Below are positions 1 to 8,557 of a stretch of DNA of 64,000 nucleotides, one piece after another. The stretch's first letter is position 1. The number at the start of each line of letters is the position of its first letter. The notes below the pieces were generated by a model. The model worked only from the letters and a program-made list of their open reading frames with translations, had not been told where the DNA came from and searched no databases. The position numbers and the translations under genes were made by a program. The stretch is from contig NZ_JAJKFK010000004.1 in NCBI RefSeq assembly GCF_021653975.1, positions 742,936 to 806,935 on the forward strand, written 5' to 3'. The stretch is from Amycolatopsis sp. GM8. GTDB taxonomy: Bacteria; Actinomycetota; Actinomycetes; Mycobacteriales; Pseudonocardiaceae.

Positions 1-382
1 GGTTCGGCTCCAGCTCGGCCAGTTCGGCGGCGGAGACGTCGGTCGCGCCGATGCCGTTCTCCCGCTGCCGCGCGGCGAACTTCGCGAGCCCCGCCGCGGC
101 CTCGGGGGTCTGCGCGACCACCACGCCACCCTTGTGCTGCAGCTCCAGGCTTTCCGCGCCGAACCGCTCGCCGAGTTCCGTCCACAACCGCACCGAGTAC
201 AGCGCCAGGTCCAGCTCAGCGCCCGGCTCCTTGTCCGAGACGAGGATGTTGCCCTCGCCGCCGCTGGTGGTCCCGCCGGCGACGGCGCCCCGGTCGACCA
301 CCGCGACGTCCAGCCCAGCCTCGGCGCAGAAGTACGCACAGGCCGCCCCGACCATCCCGGCACCGACGACGACCACATCCAT
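1..382 (-). CDS. FAD-dependent oxidoreductase, DAO family (N-terminal part, cut by window edge)
   Basis: Only the first ~127 residues are in the window; the gene runs off the left edge. The protein opens with a Rossmann dinucleotide-binding motif (VVVGAGMVG, residues 4-12) followed by an acidic strand end (VAVVDRG). It then has a GTTSGGEGNILVSDK-type stretch typical of D-amino acid/glycine/opine oxidase-like flavoenzymes (DAO family, HcnC/OoxB-like). The family oxidises amines or amino acids with FAD; the substrate cannot be told from the fragment. The ATG at 382 is the first start after the stop of the upstream truncated methyltransferase. No clear ribosome binding site precedes it, so initiation may be weak or leaderless. 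Confidence 0.8.
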   Translation of the reverse strand, partial: MDVVVVGAGMVGAACAYFCAEAGLDVAVVDRGAVAGGTTSGGEGNILVSDKEPGAELDLALYSVRLWTELGERFGAESLELQHKGGVVVAQTPEAAAGLAKFAARQRENGIGATDVSAAELAELEPN

Positions 383-404
383 GTCAGTAGTATGTCACAT
401 TGCA

Positions 405-788
405 CTAAGTGTTCTGGCGAGCCCGAGAATCCGCGAGCGCGGCCGCCGGATCCGGCACGGAACACAGCAGGCCCGACACGACGACGGCGTCCTGCGACCC
501 GTCCCCGACCGGCAGCGCGTCGGCGAACGCGGCCACGATCCGGACCGGCACCGGCGCCCGTGCGGCGGCTTCGGCCGCGTTCTGCCGCATCGTGGGCTCC
601 GGCTCGGCGGCGATGAGCTGCTCGACCGTGGCCGGATAGTGCGCCAGGTTCAGCCCGGTGCCGACGCCGACCTCGAGCACCCGGCCGGCCGCGCCGGCGA
701 GCAGTTCCGTGCGCAACTGTGCGTTGCCGCGAGCCTCGTTCCGGGCACCGTAGCGGGCGAACCACCAGGCGCACAGGCGGTTCTCCAT
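405..788 (-). pseudogene. Truncated class I SAM-dependent methyltransferase
   Basis: The 127-residue product has a good methyltransferase N-terminus. The SAM-binding motif I reads LEVGVGTGLNL (about residues 38-48), there is an acidic strand (AAEPEP), and a motif-IV-like LLCSVPDP follows. The reading frame stops after ALADSRARQNT, where family members continue into the ALxEIxRVLRPGG segment and a further 70-100 residues. The C-terminal half of the fold is therefore missing, and the next gene begins 22 bp downstream. The start is well supported: ATG at 788 with GGGGAGGTGACGGC in front. I infer a deletion remnant; a short functional protein is unlikely but not excluded. Confidence 0.6.
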
Positions 789-816
789 GCCGTCACCTCC
801 CCTGTTCTGGCAGGCT

Positions 817-1758
817 GTGACCGTGACGTTAGCCCTGCTGGACTCCGCGAGCCTGTACTTCCGGTCGTACTACGCGCTGCCGGACTCGATGACCGCGCCG
901 GACGGCACGCCGGTCAACGCGGTGCGCGGGTTCGCCGACACGATCGCGCGCATCCTCACCGACCGGCGGCCGGCGCGGCTGGTCGCCTGCCTCGACGCCG
1001 ACTGGCGGCCGCGGTTCCGGACCGACCTGCTGCCCAGCTACAAGGCGCACCGCGTCGCCGATCCCGATGCCAACCGCGAGGAAGTGCCCGACACGCTGAC
1101 GCCGCAGGTGCCGGTCATCCTCGACCTGCTGGCCGCGGTCGGCCTCGCCACCGCGGAGGCCGACGGCTACGAGGCCGACGACGTCATCGGCGCGCTCACC
1201 GCCCGCGAGAAGACCGACCCGGTCGAGGTGATCACCGGCGACCGCGACCTGTTCCAGCTGGTCCGCACCGAGCCGACACCCGCGTCGGTGATCTACGTCG
1301 GCAAGGGCTGGGCCAAGGCCGAGGTGCTCAGCCCGGCCGAGATCGCCGAGCGCTACGGCGTGCCGGTCGCCAACGCCGGCCCCGGCTACGCGGCGATGGC
1401 CGCGCTGCGCGGCGACCCGTCCGACGGGCTGCCCGGGGTCGCCGGTGTCGGCGAGAAGACCGCCGCGAAGCTGATCACCCAGTTCGGTTCGGTGGAAGCG
1501 CTGCTGGACGCGGCGAAGTCCGGACACAAGGACCTGCCGCTGAAGATGCGGCTCAAGCTCACCGCCGCCGAGGACTACCTGAGCGTGGCGCCGACCGTGG
1601 TGAACGTGGCGGTGGACGCGCCGGTCTCGATCTCGGGCCCGGACATCGTGCCGTCCGCACCGAAGGATCCGGCCCGGGTCGCGGAGCTGGCCGAACGCTG
1701 GAACCTCGGCGGCTCGGTGAACCGGCTCCTCGCCGCCCTCGAACGGTCAGCCTCCTGA
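817..1758 (+). CDS. 5'-3' exonuclease (FEN/Pol I N-terminal type)
   Basis: This is a stand-alone homologue of the 5'-nuclease domain of DNA polymerase I, expected to cut 5' flaps and RNA primers during repair or Okazaki fragment processing. The sequence shows LALLDSASLYFRS at the N-terminus, the acidic metal site EADGYEADDVIG, the GDRDLFQLV motif, and a helix-hairpin-helix (GLPGVAGVGEKTAAKLI) that binds duplex DNA. About 313 residues is normal for actinobacterial stand-alone copies. An ATG at 787 would add ten residues and overlap the divergent methyltransferase start. GTG at 817 or 823 gives the usual MTVTLALLDSA beginning, so 817 is used here; the exact start is uncertain. Confidence 0.88.
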   Translation: MTVTLALLDSASLYFRSYYALPDSMTAPDGTPVNAVRGFADTIARILTDRRPARLVACLDADWRPRFRTDLLPSYKAHRVADPDANREEVPDTLTPQVPVILDLLAAVGLATAEADGYEADDVIGALTAREKTDPVEVITGDRDLFQLVRTEPTPASVIYVGKGWAKAEVLSPAEIAERYGVPVANAGPGYAAMAALRGDPSDGLPGVAGVGEKTAAKLITQFGSVEALLDAAKSGHKDLPLKMRLKLTAAEDYLSVAPTVVNVAVDAPVSISGPDIVPSAPKDPARVAELAERWNLGGSVNRLLAALERSAS

Positions 1759-2382
1759 CGCGGCGGCCCGTTTCGTCCTGATGGCCCGCTGCAGCGCGTG
1801 CACCACCGGTTGGATCGGCTCACCGAAGCGGTCCAGCCGGGTGCGGTACTGGTGGCGGTCGCGGCCGTTCAGCACGACCCGCATCTGCCCCGCCGCCGCG
1901 AGCGCGGCCAGCGCGGCCACCTCCTGGCCGACCCGGCTCGCGGCCTGCCCACCGCGGATCGCGCGCGAGACCTCGTCGGCGACGCGACGCGCCGTCCTGG
2001 TGTCGCGCACCGTGAACCGGGTGTACGGGAAGAGGCCCAGGAACCGTTCCCGCTCCGCCTTGATCACGTGGGCATTCAGGTGCTGATCGCGCACGGCGTC
2101 GAAGGTCTGCTTGCGGCCGCGCTCCACCCAGCGCCGCCACGAGCGCGACGGATCGGCCTCGATCGCGTGCCACAGTTCGTCCAGCACGGGATCGGTGTCC
2201 GGCGGCTTCCCGGCGACCGCGGCCTTGCCGTCCTCGTCGCGCAACTGTCCATTGAGGACCAGCGCGGCGAGCGCCGCCGCGCGCAGGGTGTAGCCCAGCT
2301 CGTCGCGCGCGGGCAGCCGCTGGTGCGGCAGGTCGAAGGCCAGCAGGAACATCTTGGCCGGCAGCGACTCAGGCGGGTTCAT
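1747..2382 (-). CDS. GPP34 (GOLPH3/VPS74-like) family protein
   Basis: The 211-residue protein matches the bacterial GPP34 family, relatives of the Golgi phosphoprotein GOLPH3, which binds phosphatidylinositol 4-phosphate in eukaryotes. Visible family features are the helical N-terminal LGYTLRAAALAALVLNGQL, the central basic segment around RGRKQTFDAVRDQ, and the late FLGLFPYTRFTVRD hairpin region. The role in actinobacteria is not established. It is the third gene of a tight minus-strand cluster: its start overlaps the end of the ribbon-helix-helix gene by 14 bp, and an SPFH gene lies upstream. That suggests a membrane-associated function shared with the SPFH protein. Its 3' end overlaps the convergent exonuclease by 12 bp. 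Confidence 0.8.
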   Translation of the reverse strand: MNPPESLPAKMFLLAFDLPHQRLPARDELGYTLRAAALAALVLNGQLRDEDGKAAVAGKPPDTDPVLDELWHAIEADPSRSWRRWVERGRKQTFDAVRDQHLNAHVIKAERERFLGLFPYTRFTVRDTRTARRVADEVSRAIRGGQAASRVGQEVAALAALAAAGQMRVVLNGRDRHQYRTRLDRFGEPIQPVVHALQRAIRTKRAAASGG

Positions 2383-2587
2383 CTTCTTCTCCGTCCGTTT
2401 TGCGCGGCCGCCCCGGCGGCCACATCCGTCCGACGCCGCGCGGCAGCCGCCCGGCGTCGGACAAGGCCTTGCGCAGCAAGAACTCGATCTGCGCGTTCGT
2501 GCTGCGCAGCTCGTCGGCCGCCCAGCGCGCGAGCGCGTCGTGCACAGCCGGGTCGAGCCGCAGCAGCAGCTTCTTCCGCTCGGCCAC
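2369..2587 (-). CDS. Small Arc-type ribbon-helix-helix protein
   Basis: The 72-residue product starts MAERKKLLLRLDPAVHDALARWA and continues with ELRSTNAQIEFLLRKAL. This is the beta-strand/helix/helix pattern of Arc/CopG-like ribbon-helix-helix DNA-binding proteins; the alternating KLLLRL strand would lie in the DNA major groove. The C-terminal 25 residues are Pro/Gly/Arg-rich and acidic. It sits between the SPFH gene (2 bp upstream) and the GPP34 gene (14-bp overlap), so the three are surely cotranscribed. It may autoregulate the operon, possibly through the palindrome at 3533-3542. An antitoxin role seems unlikely because no toxin is adjacent. Confidence 0.75.
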   Translation of the reverse strand: MAERKKLLLRLDPAVHDALARWAADELRSTNAQIEFLLRKALSDAGRLPRGVGRMWPPGRPRKTDGEEDEPA

Positions 2588-2589
2588 GG

Positions 2590-3480
2590 TTACGAGTAGA
2601 GCGTCCCGGCGTTCACCACGGGCTGCGTGTCGCGGTCGCCGACGAGCACCACCATCAGGTTGCTGACCATGCTGGCCTTCCGCTCCTCGTCCAGGTCCAC
2701 GACGTCCTGCTCGGCGAGCCGCTCCAGCGCCATCTGGACCATGCCCACCGCGCCCTCGACGATGCGCTCGCGCGCCGCGACGATCGCACCCGCCTGCTGG
2801 CGGCGCAGCATCGCCTGCGCGATCTCCGGGGCATACGCCAGATGCGTGATCCGCGACTCGATCACCTTGACCCCGGCGGACGCGACCCGCGCGCCGATCT
2901 CCTCGCTGAGCTTCTCGGTGATCTCGTCCGCGTTGTCCCGCAAGGAAAGCGTGCCCTCGTCATGCGTGTCGTACGGGTAGGCGTTGGCGATGTGGCGCAC
3001 CGCGGTCTCGGTCTGGATGGCCACGAACTCGACGAAATCGTCCACTTCGAACAGTGCCTGCGCGGTGTCGCGCACCTGCCACACCACCACCGCGGCCATC
3101 TCGATCGGGTTGCCGTCGGCGTCGTTCACCTTCGCCACGTCGGTCTCGTGGTTGCGGATCCGGGTGGACACCCGGCGCCGCGCGGCGATCGGGTTGACCC
3201 ACTGCAGCCCGGCCACCCGCAGTGTTCCCGCGTACCGGCCGAGCACCTGCACGACCCTCGCCTCGCCAGGCGCGACCGCGGTCAGCCCGCGCAGCAGCAC
3301 GAGTCCGGCGACCACCAGCACGATCCCCACCGCACGGAGCCCGCCGTCACCGATGACGAGCACCACGACGCCACCGGCCACCACCAGCACGCTCACCAGG
3401 AACATCAGGGCCCCCGGCGCGGTCAGCGCCCTGCGCTCCTCGATCCGCGGAGCCGGCATCTCCACAGGTGTCTCGGTCAT
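2590..3480 (-). CDS. SPFH domain / stomatin-like membrane protein
   Basis: The 296-residue protein has two hydrophobic segments near the N-terminus (about residues 23-43 and 47-64). A stomatin/prohibitin-type SPFH domain follows, with [36 protein letters not shown] and the late [30 protein letters not shown] helix. SPFH proteins form oligomeric rings or microdomains on membranes. This start is chosen because AAGGGGGCAGAG lies just before the ATG at 3480 and the hydrophobic anchor follows directly; the frame stays open further upstream, but only antisense to the ABC gene. It is the first gene of the SPFH/RHH/GPP34 operon. Confidence 0.85.
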   Translation of the reverse strand: MTETPVEMPAPRIEERRALTAPGALMFLVSVLVVAGGVVVLVIGDGGLRAVGIVLVVAGLVLLRGLTAVAPGEARVVQVLGRYAGTLRVAGLQWVNPIAARRRVSTRIRNHETDVAKVNDADGNPIEMAAVVVWQVRDTAQALFEVDDFVEFVAIQTETAVRHIANAYPYDTHDEGTLSLRDNADEITEKLSEEIGARVASAGVKVIESRITHLAYAPEIAQAMLRRQQAGAIVAARERIVEGAVGMVQMALERLAEQDVVDLDEERKASMVSNLMVVLVGDRDTQPVVNAGTLYS

Positions 3481-3504
3481 CTCTGCCCCCTTGGCAAATC
3501 GGGC

Positions 3505-3542
3505 TTGACGTCCTCGCTCAAGGACTAGCATAGTGATATCAC
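3505..3542. promoter_or_regulatory. Promoter-like elements and 10-bp palindrome between SPFH operon and ABC operon
   Basis: The 90-bp gap between the divergent SPFH and ABC-exporter operons holds TTGACG (3505-3510) and CATAGT (3529-3534) with 18 bp between them, a plausible -35/-10 pair for the ABC operon. The perfect palindrome GTGATATCAC lies at 3533-3542, overlapping the -10. It could be an operator for a repressor, possibly the ribbon-helix-helix protein encoded in the divergent operon. Promoter function is inferred from sequence only. Confidence 0.45.
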
Positions 3543-3570
3543 ATTTTCCGCCACCGAGGGGAGGGTCACC

Positions 3571-4482
3571 ATGAGTGACCGGCGTCTGGAAATCGAAGGA
3601 CTTTCGAAGCGATACGGGGAAACCGTCGCCCTGCGCGAGATGACGTTCGACGTGCGCGCGGGCGAGCTGTTCGGTTTCGTCGGCAGCAACGGAGCCGGCA
3701 AGACCACGACCATGCGCATCGTGCTGGGGGTGCTGAGCGCGGACGCCGGGACCGTCCGCTGGGACGGCGAGCCCGTGACGCTCGAAACCCGCCGCCTGAT
3801 CGGCTACATGCCGGAGGAGCGCGGGCTGTACCCGAAGATGAAGGTCGGCGAGCAGCTGACCTATCTCGCGCAGCTGCACGGGATGGGTGCGGCCGCGGCG
3901 CGGCGCGCCACCGAGGAGTGGACCGAGCGGCTCGGCGTGGCCCCGCGCCGCGACGACGAGGTGCAGAAGCTCAGCCTCGGCAACCAGCAGCGCGTGCAGC
4001 TCGCGGCCGCGCTCGTGCACGATCCGCGGATCCTCGTGCTCGACGAACCGTTCTCCGGGCTCGACCCGGTCGCGGTCGACGTGATGAGCGAAGTCCTGCG
4101 GGAGAAGGCTTCCCACGGGGTGCCGGTCGTGTTCTCCAGCCACCAGCTGGATCTCGTGCAGCGGCTGTGCGACCGGGTCGGCATCGTCCGAAGTGGACAC
4201 ATGGAGGCCTGCGGCACCGTGGACGAGCTGCGCACCGGCGGCGCCGACCGGCTCGTCGTCGACGCCCCGCAGGCGCCGTCGGGCTGGACCGAGTCGGTGC
4301 CCGGCGTCAAGCTGCTCGGCCGCCACGGCACCCGCACCGAACTGGAGCTCCTCGACGGAACCGATGACCAGGCGGTGCTCAAGGCCGCGCTCGCGACCGG
4401 GCCGGTGCACGAGTTCGCCCGGCGGCGGCCCTCTTTGACCGAGTTGTTCCGCAGCGTCGTCACGGAAGGAGCGCGGCGATGA
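3571..4482 (+). CDS. ABC transporter ATP-binding protein (NatA/YhaQ type)
   Basis: The 303-residue ATPase carries Walker A NGAGKTTT (about residues 35-42), signature LSLGNQQRVQLAAAL, Walker B ILVLDEP and the switch His in VFSSHQLDL. The unusual signature (LSLGNQQ in place of LSGGQ) and the C-terminal extension of about 90 residues (DUF4162 type) fit the NatA/YhaQ group of ABC-2 exporters. GGGGAGGGTCACC precedes the ATG. Its stop overlaps the start of the permease gene by 4 bp (ATGA), so the two are translationally coupled and form one exporter. The substrate is unknown; Na+ or drug efflux are family precedents. Confidence 0.92.
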   Translation: MSDRRLEIEGLSKRYGETVALREMTFDVRAGELFGFVGSNGAGKTTTMRIVLGVLSADAGTVRWDGEPVTLETRRLIGYMPEERGLYPKMKVGEQLTYLAQLHGMGAAAARRATEEWTERLGVAPRRDDEVQKLSLGNQQRVQLAAALVHDPRILVLDEPFSGLDPVAVDVMSEVLREKASHGVPVVFSSHQLDLVQRLCDRVGIVRSGHMEACGTVDELRTGGADRLVVDAPQAPSGWTESVPGVKLLGRHGTRTELELLDGTDDQAVLKAALATGPVHEFARRRPSLTELFRSVVTEGARR

Positions 4483-5669
4483 ACCTGTCCGGCTGGGGCG
4501 CGATCCGCCTCGTCGCGAACCGCGAGATCACCACCCGACTGCAGTCCAAGGCGTTCCGGATCAGCACCGCGGTGATGATCCTGCTGCTCATCGCGCTCAC
4601 CGTGGTCATCAAACTGATCGGCAGCAACGGTTCCGACGCGACCGTCGGGTACACCGCGCCGAACGCGGCACTGGCGGCACCGCTGCAGGTGAGCGCGAAG
4701 GCGCTGGGCCAGAACGTGAACACGCGGCAGGTCACCGAGGCACAGGCGCAGCAGGCGGTGCGCGACGGCTCGCTCGACGCGGTGCTCGTCGGCGACGGCA
4801 CACACGTGCAGGTCGTGGTGAAGAAGGACCTGGACTCCGACCTGCGCAACGCGCTCACCGTGCTGGCGAACCGGCTGGCGCTCGACCAGCAGATCGCCAC
4901 GCTCGGCGGCAACCCGGCGCAGGTGAACGCCGCGGTGGCGAGCGCGCACGTCGAGGTCCAGCCGCTGGAACAGCCCAAGCAGTACAACAGCCAGCAGCTC
5001 GTGCTCGGCATCATCGCCGGGGTGCTGATCTACCTGTCGCTGATGATCAACGGCCAGTCGGTGGCGCAGGGCGTGGTCGAGGAGAAGACCAGCCGCGTGG
5101 TCGAGCTGCTGCTGGCGACGATCCGGCCGTGGCAGCTGATGGCGGGCAAGGTGCTCGGCATCGGCGCGGTCGGGCTGCTGCAGATCCTCGCGATCGCCAT
5201 CGTCGGCGTGATAGCGGCGCTCACGACCGGCGTGCTGACGATCTCGGTGTCGGCGGCCGCGGGCACGGTGATCTGGCTCATCGTGTGGTACCTGGCCGGA
5301 TTCCTGATGTACTCCATCGTGTTCGCCGGCCTGGGCGCGCTGGTCTCCCGGCAGGAGGACGTCGGCGGCGCGGTGACCCCGGCGCTGATGTTCGTCATCG
5401 CCGGGTACGTCGTCGGCGTCTCGGTGCTGCCCTCGAACCCGGGCAGCGGTCTCGTCGAGATACTGTCGATCATCCCGGTGTTCGCCCCGACCCTGATGCC
5501 GATGCGCCTGGCGATGGGCGGCGTGCCGGTCTGGGAGGCCATCGTGTCACTGGGGCTCGTGATCGCGCTGATCCCGGTGCTGATCTGGCTCACCGGCCGC
5601 ATCTACCGCAACGCGGTACTGCGCACCGGCGCCAAGGTCAAGCTCCGGGAAGCGCTTTCAGCGAGCTAG
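4479..5669 (+). CDS. ABC-2 family transporter permease (NatB-like)
   Basis: The 396-residue protein has one membrane segment near the N-terminus (ISTAVMILLLIALTVVI). A long extracytoplasmic region (about residues 50-165) follows, then five to six membrane segments at the C-terminal half. This is the layout of ABC-2 permeases of the NatB/YhaP type. The QGVVEEKTSRVVELLLATI stretch just after the second membrane segment is the family's coupling motif. It pairs with the ATPase gene directly upstream (4-bp overlap). Its stop codon shares the CTAG at 5666-5669 with the stop of the convergent acetyltransferase gene. Confidence 0.9.
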   Translation: MNLSGWGAIRLVANREITTRLQSKAFRISTAVMILLLIALTVVIKLIGSNGSDATVGYTAPNAALAAPLQVSAKALGQNVNTRQVTEAQAQQAVRDGSLDAVLVGDGTHVQVVVKKDLDSDLRNALTVLANRLALDQQIATLGGNPAQVNAAVASAHVEVQPLEQPKQYNSQQLVLGIIAGVLIYLSLMINGQSVAQGVVEEKTSRVVELLLATIRPWQLMAGKVLGIGAVGLLQILAIAIVGVIAALTTGVLTISVSAAAGTVIWLIVWYLAGFLMYSIVFAGLGALVSRQEDVGGAVTPALMFVIAGYVVGVSVLPSNPGSGLVEILSIIPVFAPTLMPMRLAMGGVPVWEAIVSLGLVIALIPVLIWLTGRIYRNAVLRTGAKVKLREALSAS

Positions 5670-6880
5670 AAGCGGGTCCCGCAGTGCGGGGCGACCGCCG
5701 TCGTGAACAGCCTGTCCGCCGCCTCGACCGCGATCGGGTTCAGCACCTCGATCCGGTTGAGCGCGGCGAGCAGGCTCGGCGCGCGGTCGCCCAGGTACAG
5801 CATGCCGAGTTCCTCGGGGCCGAGCTTCAGATCGGCCGGCGAGCCGACCCGCTCGGCCCCGCCGGGCGAGATGCGGTACCGGCCGGAGTTGTTCTCCAGC
5901 AACGGATCCACGAGTTCGAGGACCACCGGCTCGGCGTCGCCGTAGGCGCGCGCGGCCAGCGCCGCGGGGGCGTCGGTCACCCGCAGCCAGGTGTTGTCGG
6001 CAAGGTCGACCACCTCGCACGCCCGCGGATCGGTCAGCATCAGGCCGAGCGGATCGTCGAGCGGGCGGGACGCCCAGATCTCCGCGACGAGGTCGACGCT
6101 CAGCAGGTACCGCCACAGCCCGGCGAGCGTTTCGATATTCGCCGCCTGCAGGTCGATCACATCGAGCCCCTCGCCCGGCTCGGACCCACCGCGCTCTTCC
6201 GGTTTGTACACCACGAAACCGTCGTCACCATCGGGTCCACTGTGGACGGCGACGTGGTACTCCTCGGCCACCCGGGCGGCGCTCCAGGCCCACCACTGCT
6301 CAGGCCGGGCGATCATGCCGTGCCGGTACAGCCCGATCCGCTGGTACAGCCCGGGCAAGAGCTCAGCCGCCGCGCCGGGCTCCACCAGCCGCACCTGCCC
6401 ACCGGCGGGCGCGTCCGGACGGAACCGTGCCCGGGACTTGTGGACCCGCAACGACTTCCGGCGGGCCGAGACGCCGTAGCCGAACCGGCCGTAGATCGTG
6501 GCCTCGCTCGCCCGCAGGTACGCCGCCGCCTCGCCCCGGTCGGCACAGTCGCGCAACTGCTCGGCCATCAGCGCCGTCACCACCCCGCGGCGGGTGCGGT
6601 CGGCCCGGACCCCGACCGCCTCGACGGCCGCCGCCGGCACCGCTTTTCCGCCCGGGACGGCCAGTTCCGTGCCGAACGAGCTGGCGACGCCGATCAGCGC
6701 GCCATCGCCGAACGCGCCGAACTTGCGCTCCGCCGGGAAGCCGGGCGCCAGCTTCTCCCATTCCTCGTCGGTCGACCGCTTGGTGTGGAAGGCGCGGTTG
6801 AGCAGTTCGTGGGCGGCCCGCCGGTCGCCGTCGGTCAGGGGGCGGATCTCGAAGTCGGTCGCACGAGTGATCCTGCCCAC
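5666..6880 (-). CDS. GNAT family N-acetyltransferase, Eis-like (copy 1)
   Basis: The 404-residue protein has the three-part Eis architecture: an N-terminal GNAT domain with the acetyl-CoA loop VRADRTRRGVVTALM, the YGRFGYG segment that supplies the general acid Tyr, a second GNAT-like domain, and a C-terminal sterol-carrier-like domain. It ends in HCGTRF; in Mycobacterium Eis the terminal Phe carboxylate acts as catalytic base. Eis proteins acetylate amines, including aminoglycosides and histone-like or host proteins; the natural substrate here is unknown. It follows the DUF4333 lipoprotein gene by 26 bp and is paralogous to the gene at 7317-8516. Confidence 0.88.
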   Translation of the reverse strand: MGRITRATDFEIRPLTDGDRRAAHELLNRAFHTKRSTDEEWEKLAPGFPAERKFGAFGDGALIGVASSFGTELAVPGGKAVPAAAVEAVGVRADRTRRGVVTALMAEQLRDCADRGEAAAYLRASEATIYGRFGYGVSARRKSLRVHKSRARFRPDAPAGGQVRLVEPGAAAELLPGLYQRIGLYRHGMIARPEQWWAWSAARVAEEYHVAVHSGPDGDDGFVVYKPEERGGSEPGEGLDVIDLQAANIETLAGLWRYLLSVDLVAEIWASRPLDDPLGLMLTDPRACEVVDLADNTWLRVTDAPAALAARAYGDAEPVVLELVDPLLENNSGRYRISPGGAERVGSPADLKLGPEELGMLYLGDRAPSLLAALNRIEVLNPIAVEAADRLFTTAVAPHCGTRF

Positions 6881-6906
6881 TCCCCCGCGTCCGGCCTACC
6901 GATTTT

Positions 6907-7281
6907 TCACTTCGGCCCGGACACCTCGTAGGTGCCGTCGACGTTGCGCACGGTCAGCGTGACGGCCTTCTGCTCGCCGCGCAGCGTCACCGCGCAGTCG
7001 AACGAGACGCCCACCTGCACGGTCTGGCCGGACGGGCAGCGCACCTGCGTGACGTCCGCGATCCCGTACGACTCGGTGAGCACCTGCCGCACCCCGCTTT
7101 CCAGCGCGGCAGGGTCGAACACGCGCGGCACCGGCGCCAGGCCACGGGACGACGACGTGCCGCCGCCGGAGGTGATGCTCTGCGGGCTCGGCGCGGGCTT
7201 TTCACCGCCGGGCCCCGCGCAGCCGGCGAGCAGCAGGAGGCCCGCGGCACTACCGGCCCAGAATCGGGCACGCCGAGACAA
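6907..7281 (-). CDS. DUF4333 domain lipoprotein
   Basis: The 124-residue product has a lipoprotein signal: positively charged start (RRAR), hydrophobic core and lipobox LLLAGC. A Pro/Ser/Gly-rich linker follows, then a DUF4333 domain (residues about 50-124) with a VRQVLTESYGI helix and two conserved cysteines (QVRCPSGQ, SFDCAV). The domain is secreted and of unknown function, widespread in actinobacteria. No ATG is available; TTG at 7281, behind GGGGGTAGGAGCG, gives the expected signal peptide. The gene lies 35 bp after copy 2 and 26 bp before copy 1 of the Eis-like genes. Confidence 0.75.
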   Translation of the reverse strand: MSRRARFWAGSAAGLLLLAGCAGPGGEKPAPSPQSITSGGGTSSSRGLAPVPRVFDPAALESGVRQVLTESYGIADVTQVRCPSGQTVQVGVSFDCAVTLRGEQKAVTLTVRNVDGTYEVSGPK

Positions 7282-7316
7282 CGCTCCTACCCCCGAAAAT
7301 CCCGAGTCCAGTGTGG

Positions 7317-8516
7317 TCAGAAGTGTGTACCACACCAAGCTTGCGGGCGAGTGGTGAACAGCCGGTCCGCCCGGGCCGCCGCGCCGTCGCCGGCCACCTG
7401 GATCCGGCCCACCGTGACCAGTGCGGACGCCTGCCAGGCGCCGAAGTACAGCATCGCGAGCGCGTCCACGCCGAGCCGCAGCTGCGCGGGCAGGTCCGTG
7501 CGCGCCACCCCGTCGGGGCCCACCCGGTAGCGGCCGGAGTTCGCCTCCAGCACCGGGTCGGTCACCTCCAGCACCACCGGCTCGCCCTCGTACTCGCGCG
7601 CGGCGAGCGCCGCCGGGACGTCGACCAGGCGCAGCCACAGGTCATCACCGCCGCCGGTCAGCTTGGCCGCGCGCGGGTCGGTGAACAGCAGCGGGACGGG
7701 CTCGTCGAGCGGGCGGTTGGTCATCTCGACGGTGTCGACGAGGTCGACGGCCAGCAGGTACCGCCACAGCCCGGCGAACGCCTCGGCGGTCGTGGCGTGC
7801 AGGTCCCAGACCTCCAAAGTGGACGGATCGCGCCAGCTCTTGCGCTGCACGGTGTAGATCGCGAAGCCGTCCGGCCCATCGGGTCCATTGTGGACGATGA
7901 TGAGCGGGCGCCCTTCCTCCCGCGTGACGTTCCGCTCGAACCCGGCCCACCAGTAGGCCGGGCGGGTCATCATGCCCGGCCGAGCGTGCGGCAGCTGGGC
8001 GTACAGCGCGGGCAGCCGCTCCACGGCGGCTTCGACCTGCAGCAGCTCGACCTCGCCGCCGGCCGGGAGGTCCGGCCGCAGCACGGCCCGGTGCCGGTCG
8101 ACCTGGAACTGGTGGTCGACGGTCGCGACGCCGTAGCCGTACCGGCCGTAGATCGGCCCTTCCGAGGCGTACAGGGCGGCGAACGGGACGCCGCGCGCGG
8201 CGAGATCGGACAGCTGCGCGCGCATCATGCGGCTCAGCACACCGCGGCGCGTCCGGTCCGCGCGCACCCCCACCCCGGTCACCGCACCGAGCGGCACCTG
8301 CTTCCCGCCGGGCACGGTCAGCTCGGCGTCGAAGGACCGGACGGTGCCGATCAGCTCGGTGTCGAACGCGCCGAAGGCACGCCCCGGCTGGTACATCCGC
8401 TCGACATAGGGCACCTCGTCGTCCTTGAGGTGCGGCGAGTGCAGGGCGGCACGGAAGAGGTTGGCGGCCGCGCGGGTCTCATCAGGCCGCAGGGCGCGCA
8501 CGGTGTAGTCGCTCAC
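7317..8516 (-). CDS. GNAT family N-acetyltransferase, Eis-like (copy 2)
   Basis: This 399-residue paralogue of the 5666-6880 product has the same architecture: acetyl-CoA loop VRADRTRRGVLSRMM, the YGRYGYG segment with the catalytic Tyr, two GNAT-like halves and a C-terminal domain ending AWCGTHF. The frame is open far upstream, but GTG at 8516 begins the typical MSDYTVRALRPDE N-terminus and leaves a 41-bp gap after the DUF4333 membrane protein gene. Conserved length and termini suggest both copies are active. The two differ enough to suspect different substrates. Confidence 0.88.
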   Translation of the reverse strand: MSDYTVRALRPDETRAAANLFRAALHSPHLKDDEVPYVERMYQPGRAFGAFDTELIGTVRSFDAELTVPGGKQVPLGAVTGVGVRADRTRRGVLSRMMRAQLSDLAARGVPFAALYASEGPIYGRYGYGVATVDHQFQVDRHRAVLRPDLPAGGEVELLQVEAAVERLPALYAQLPHARPGMMTRPAYWWAGFERNVTREEGRPLIIVHNGPDGPDGFAIYTVQRKSWRDPSTLEVWDLHATTAEAFAGLWRYLLAVDLVDTVEMTNRPLDEPVPLLFTDPRAAKLTGGGDDLWLRLVDVPAALAAREYEGEPVVLEVTDPVLEANSGRYRVGPDGVARTDLPAQLRLGVDALAMLYFGAWQASALVTVGRIQVAGDGAAARADRLFTTRPQAWCGTHF

Positions 8517-8557
8517 ACCACCGATACTCGCGAAGATCGGCGCGCGCGGCCAGTGGA

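Noticed and set aside
2369-2587. Toxin-antitoxin antitoxin
   Set aside because: The ribbon-helix-helix gene lies between SPFH and GPP34 genes, and neither neighbour looks like a toxin.
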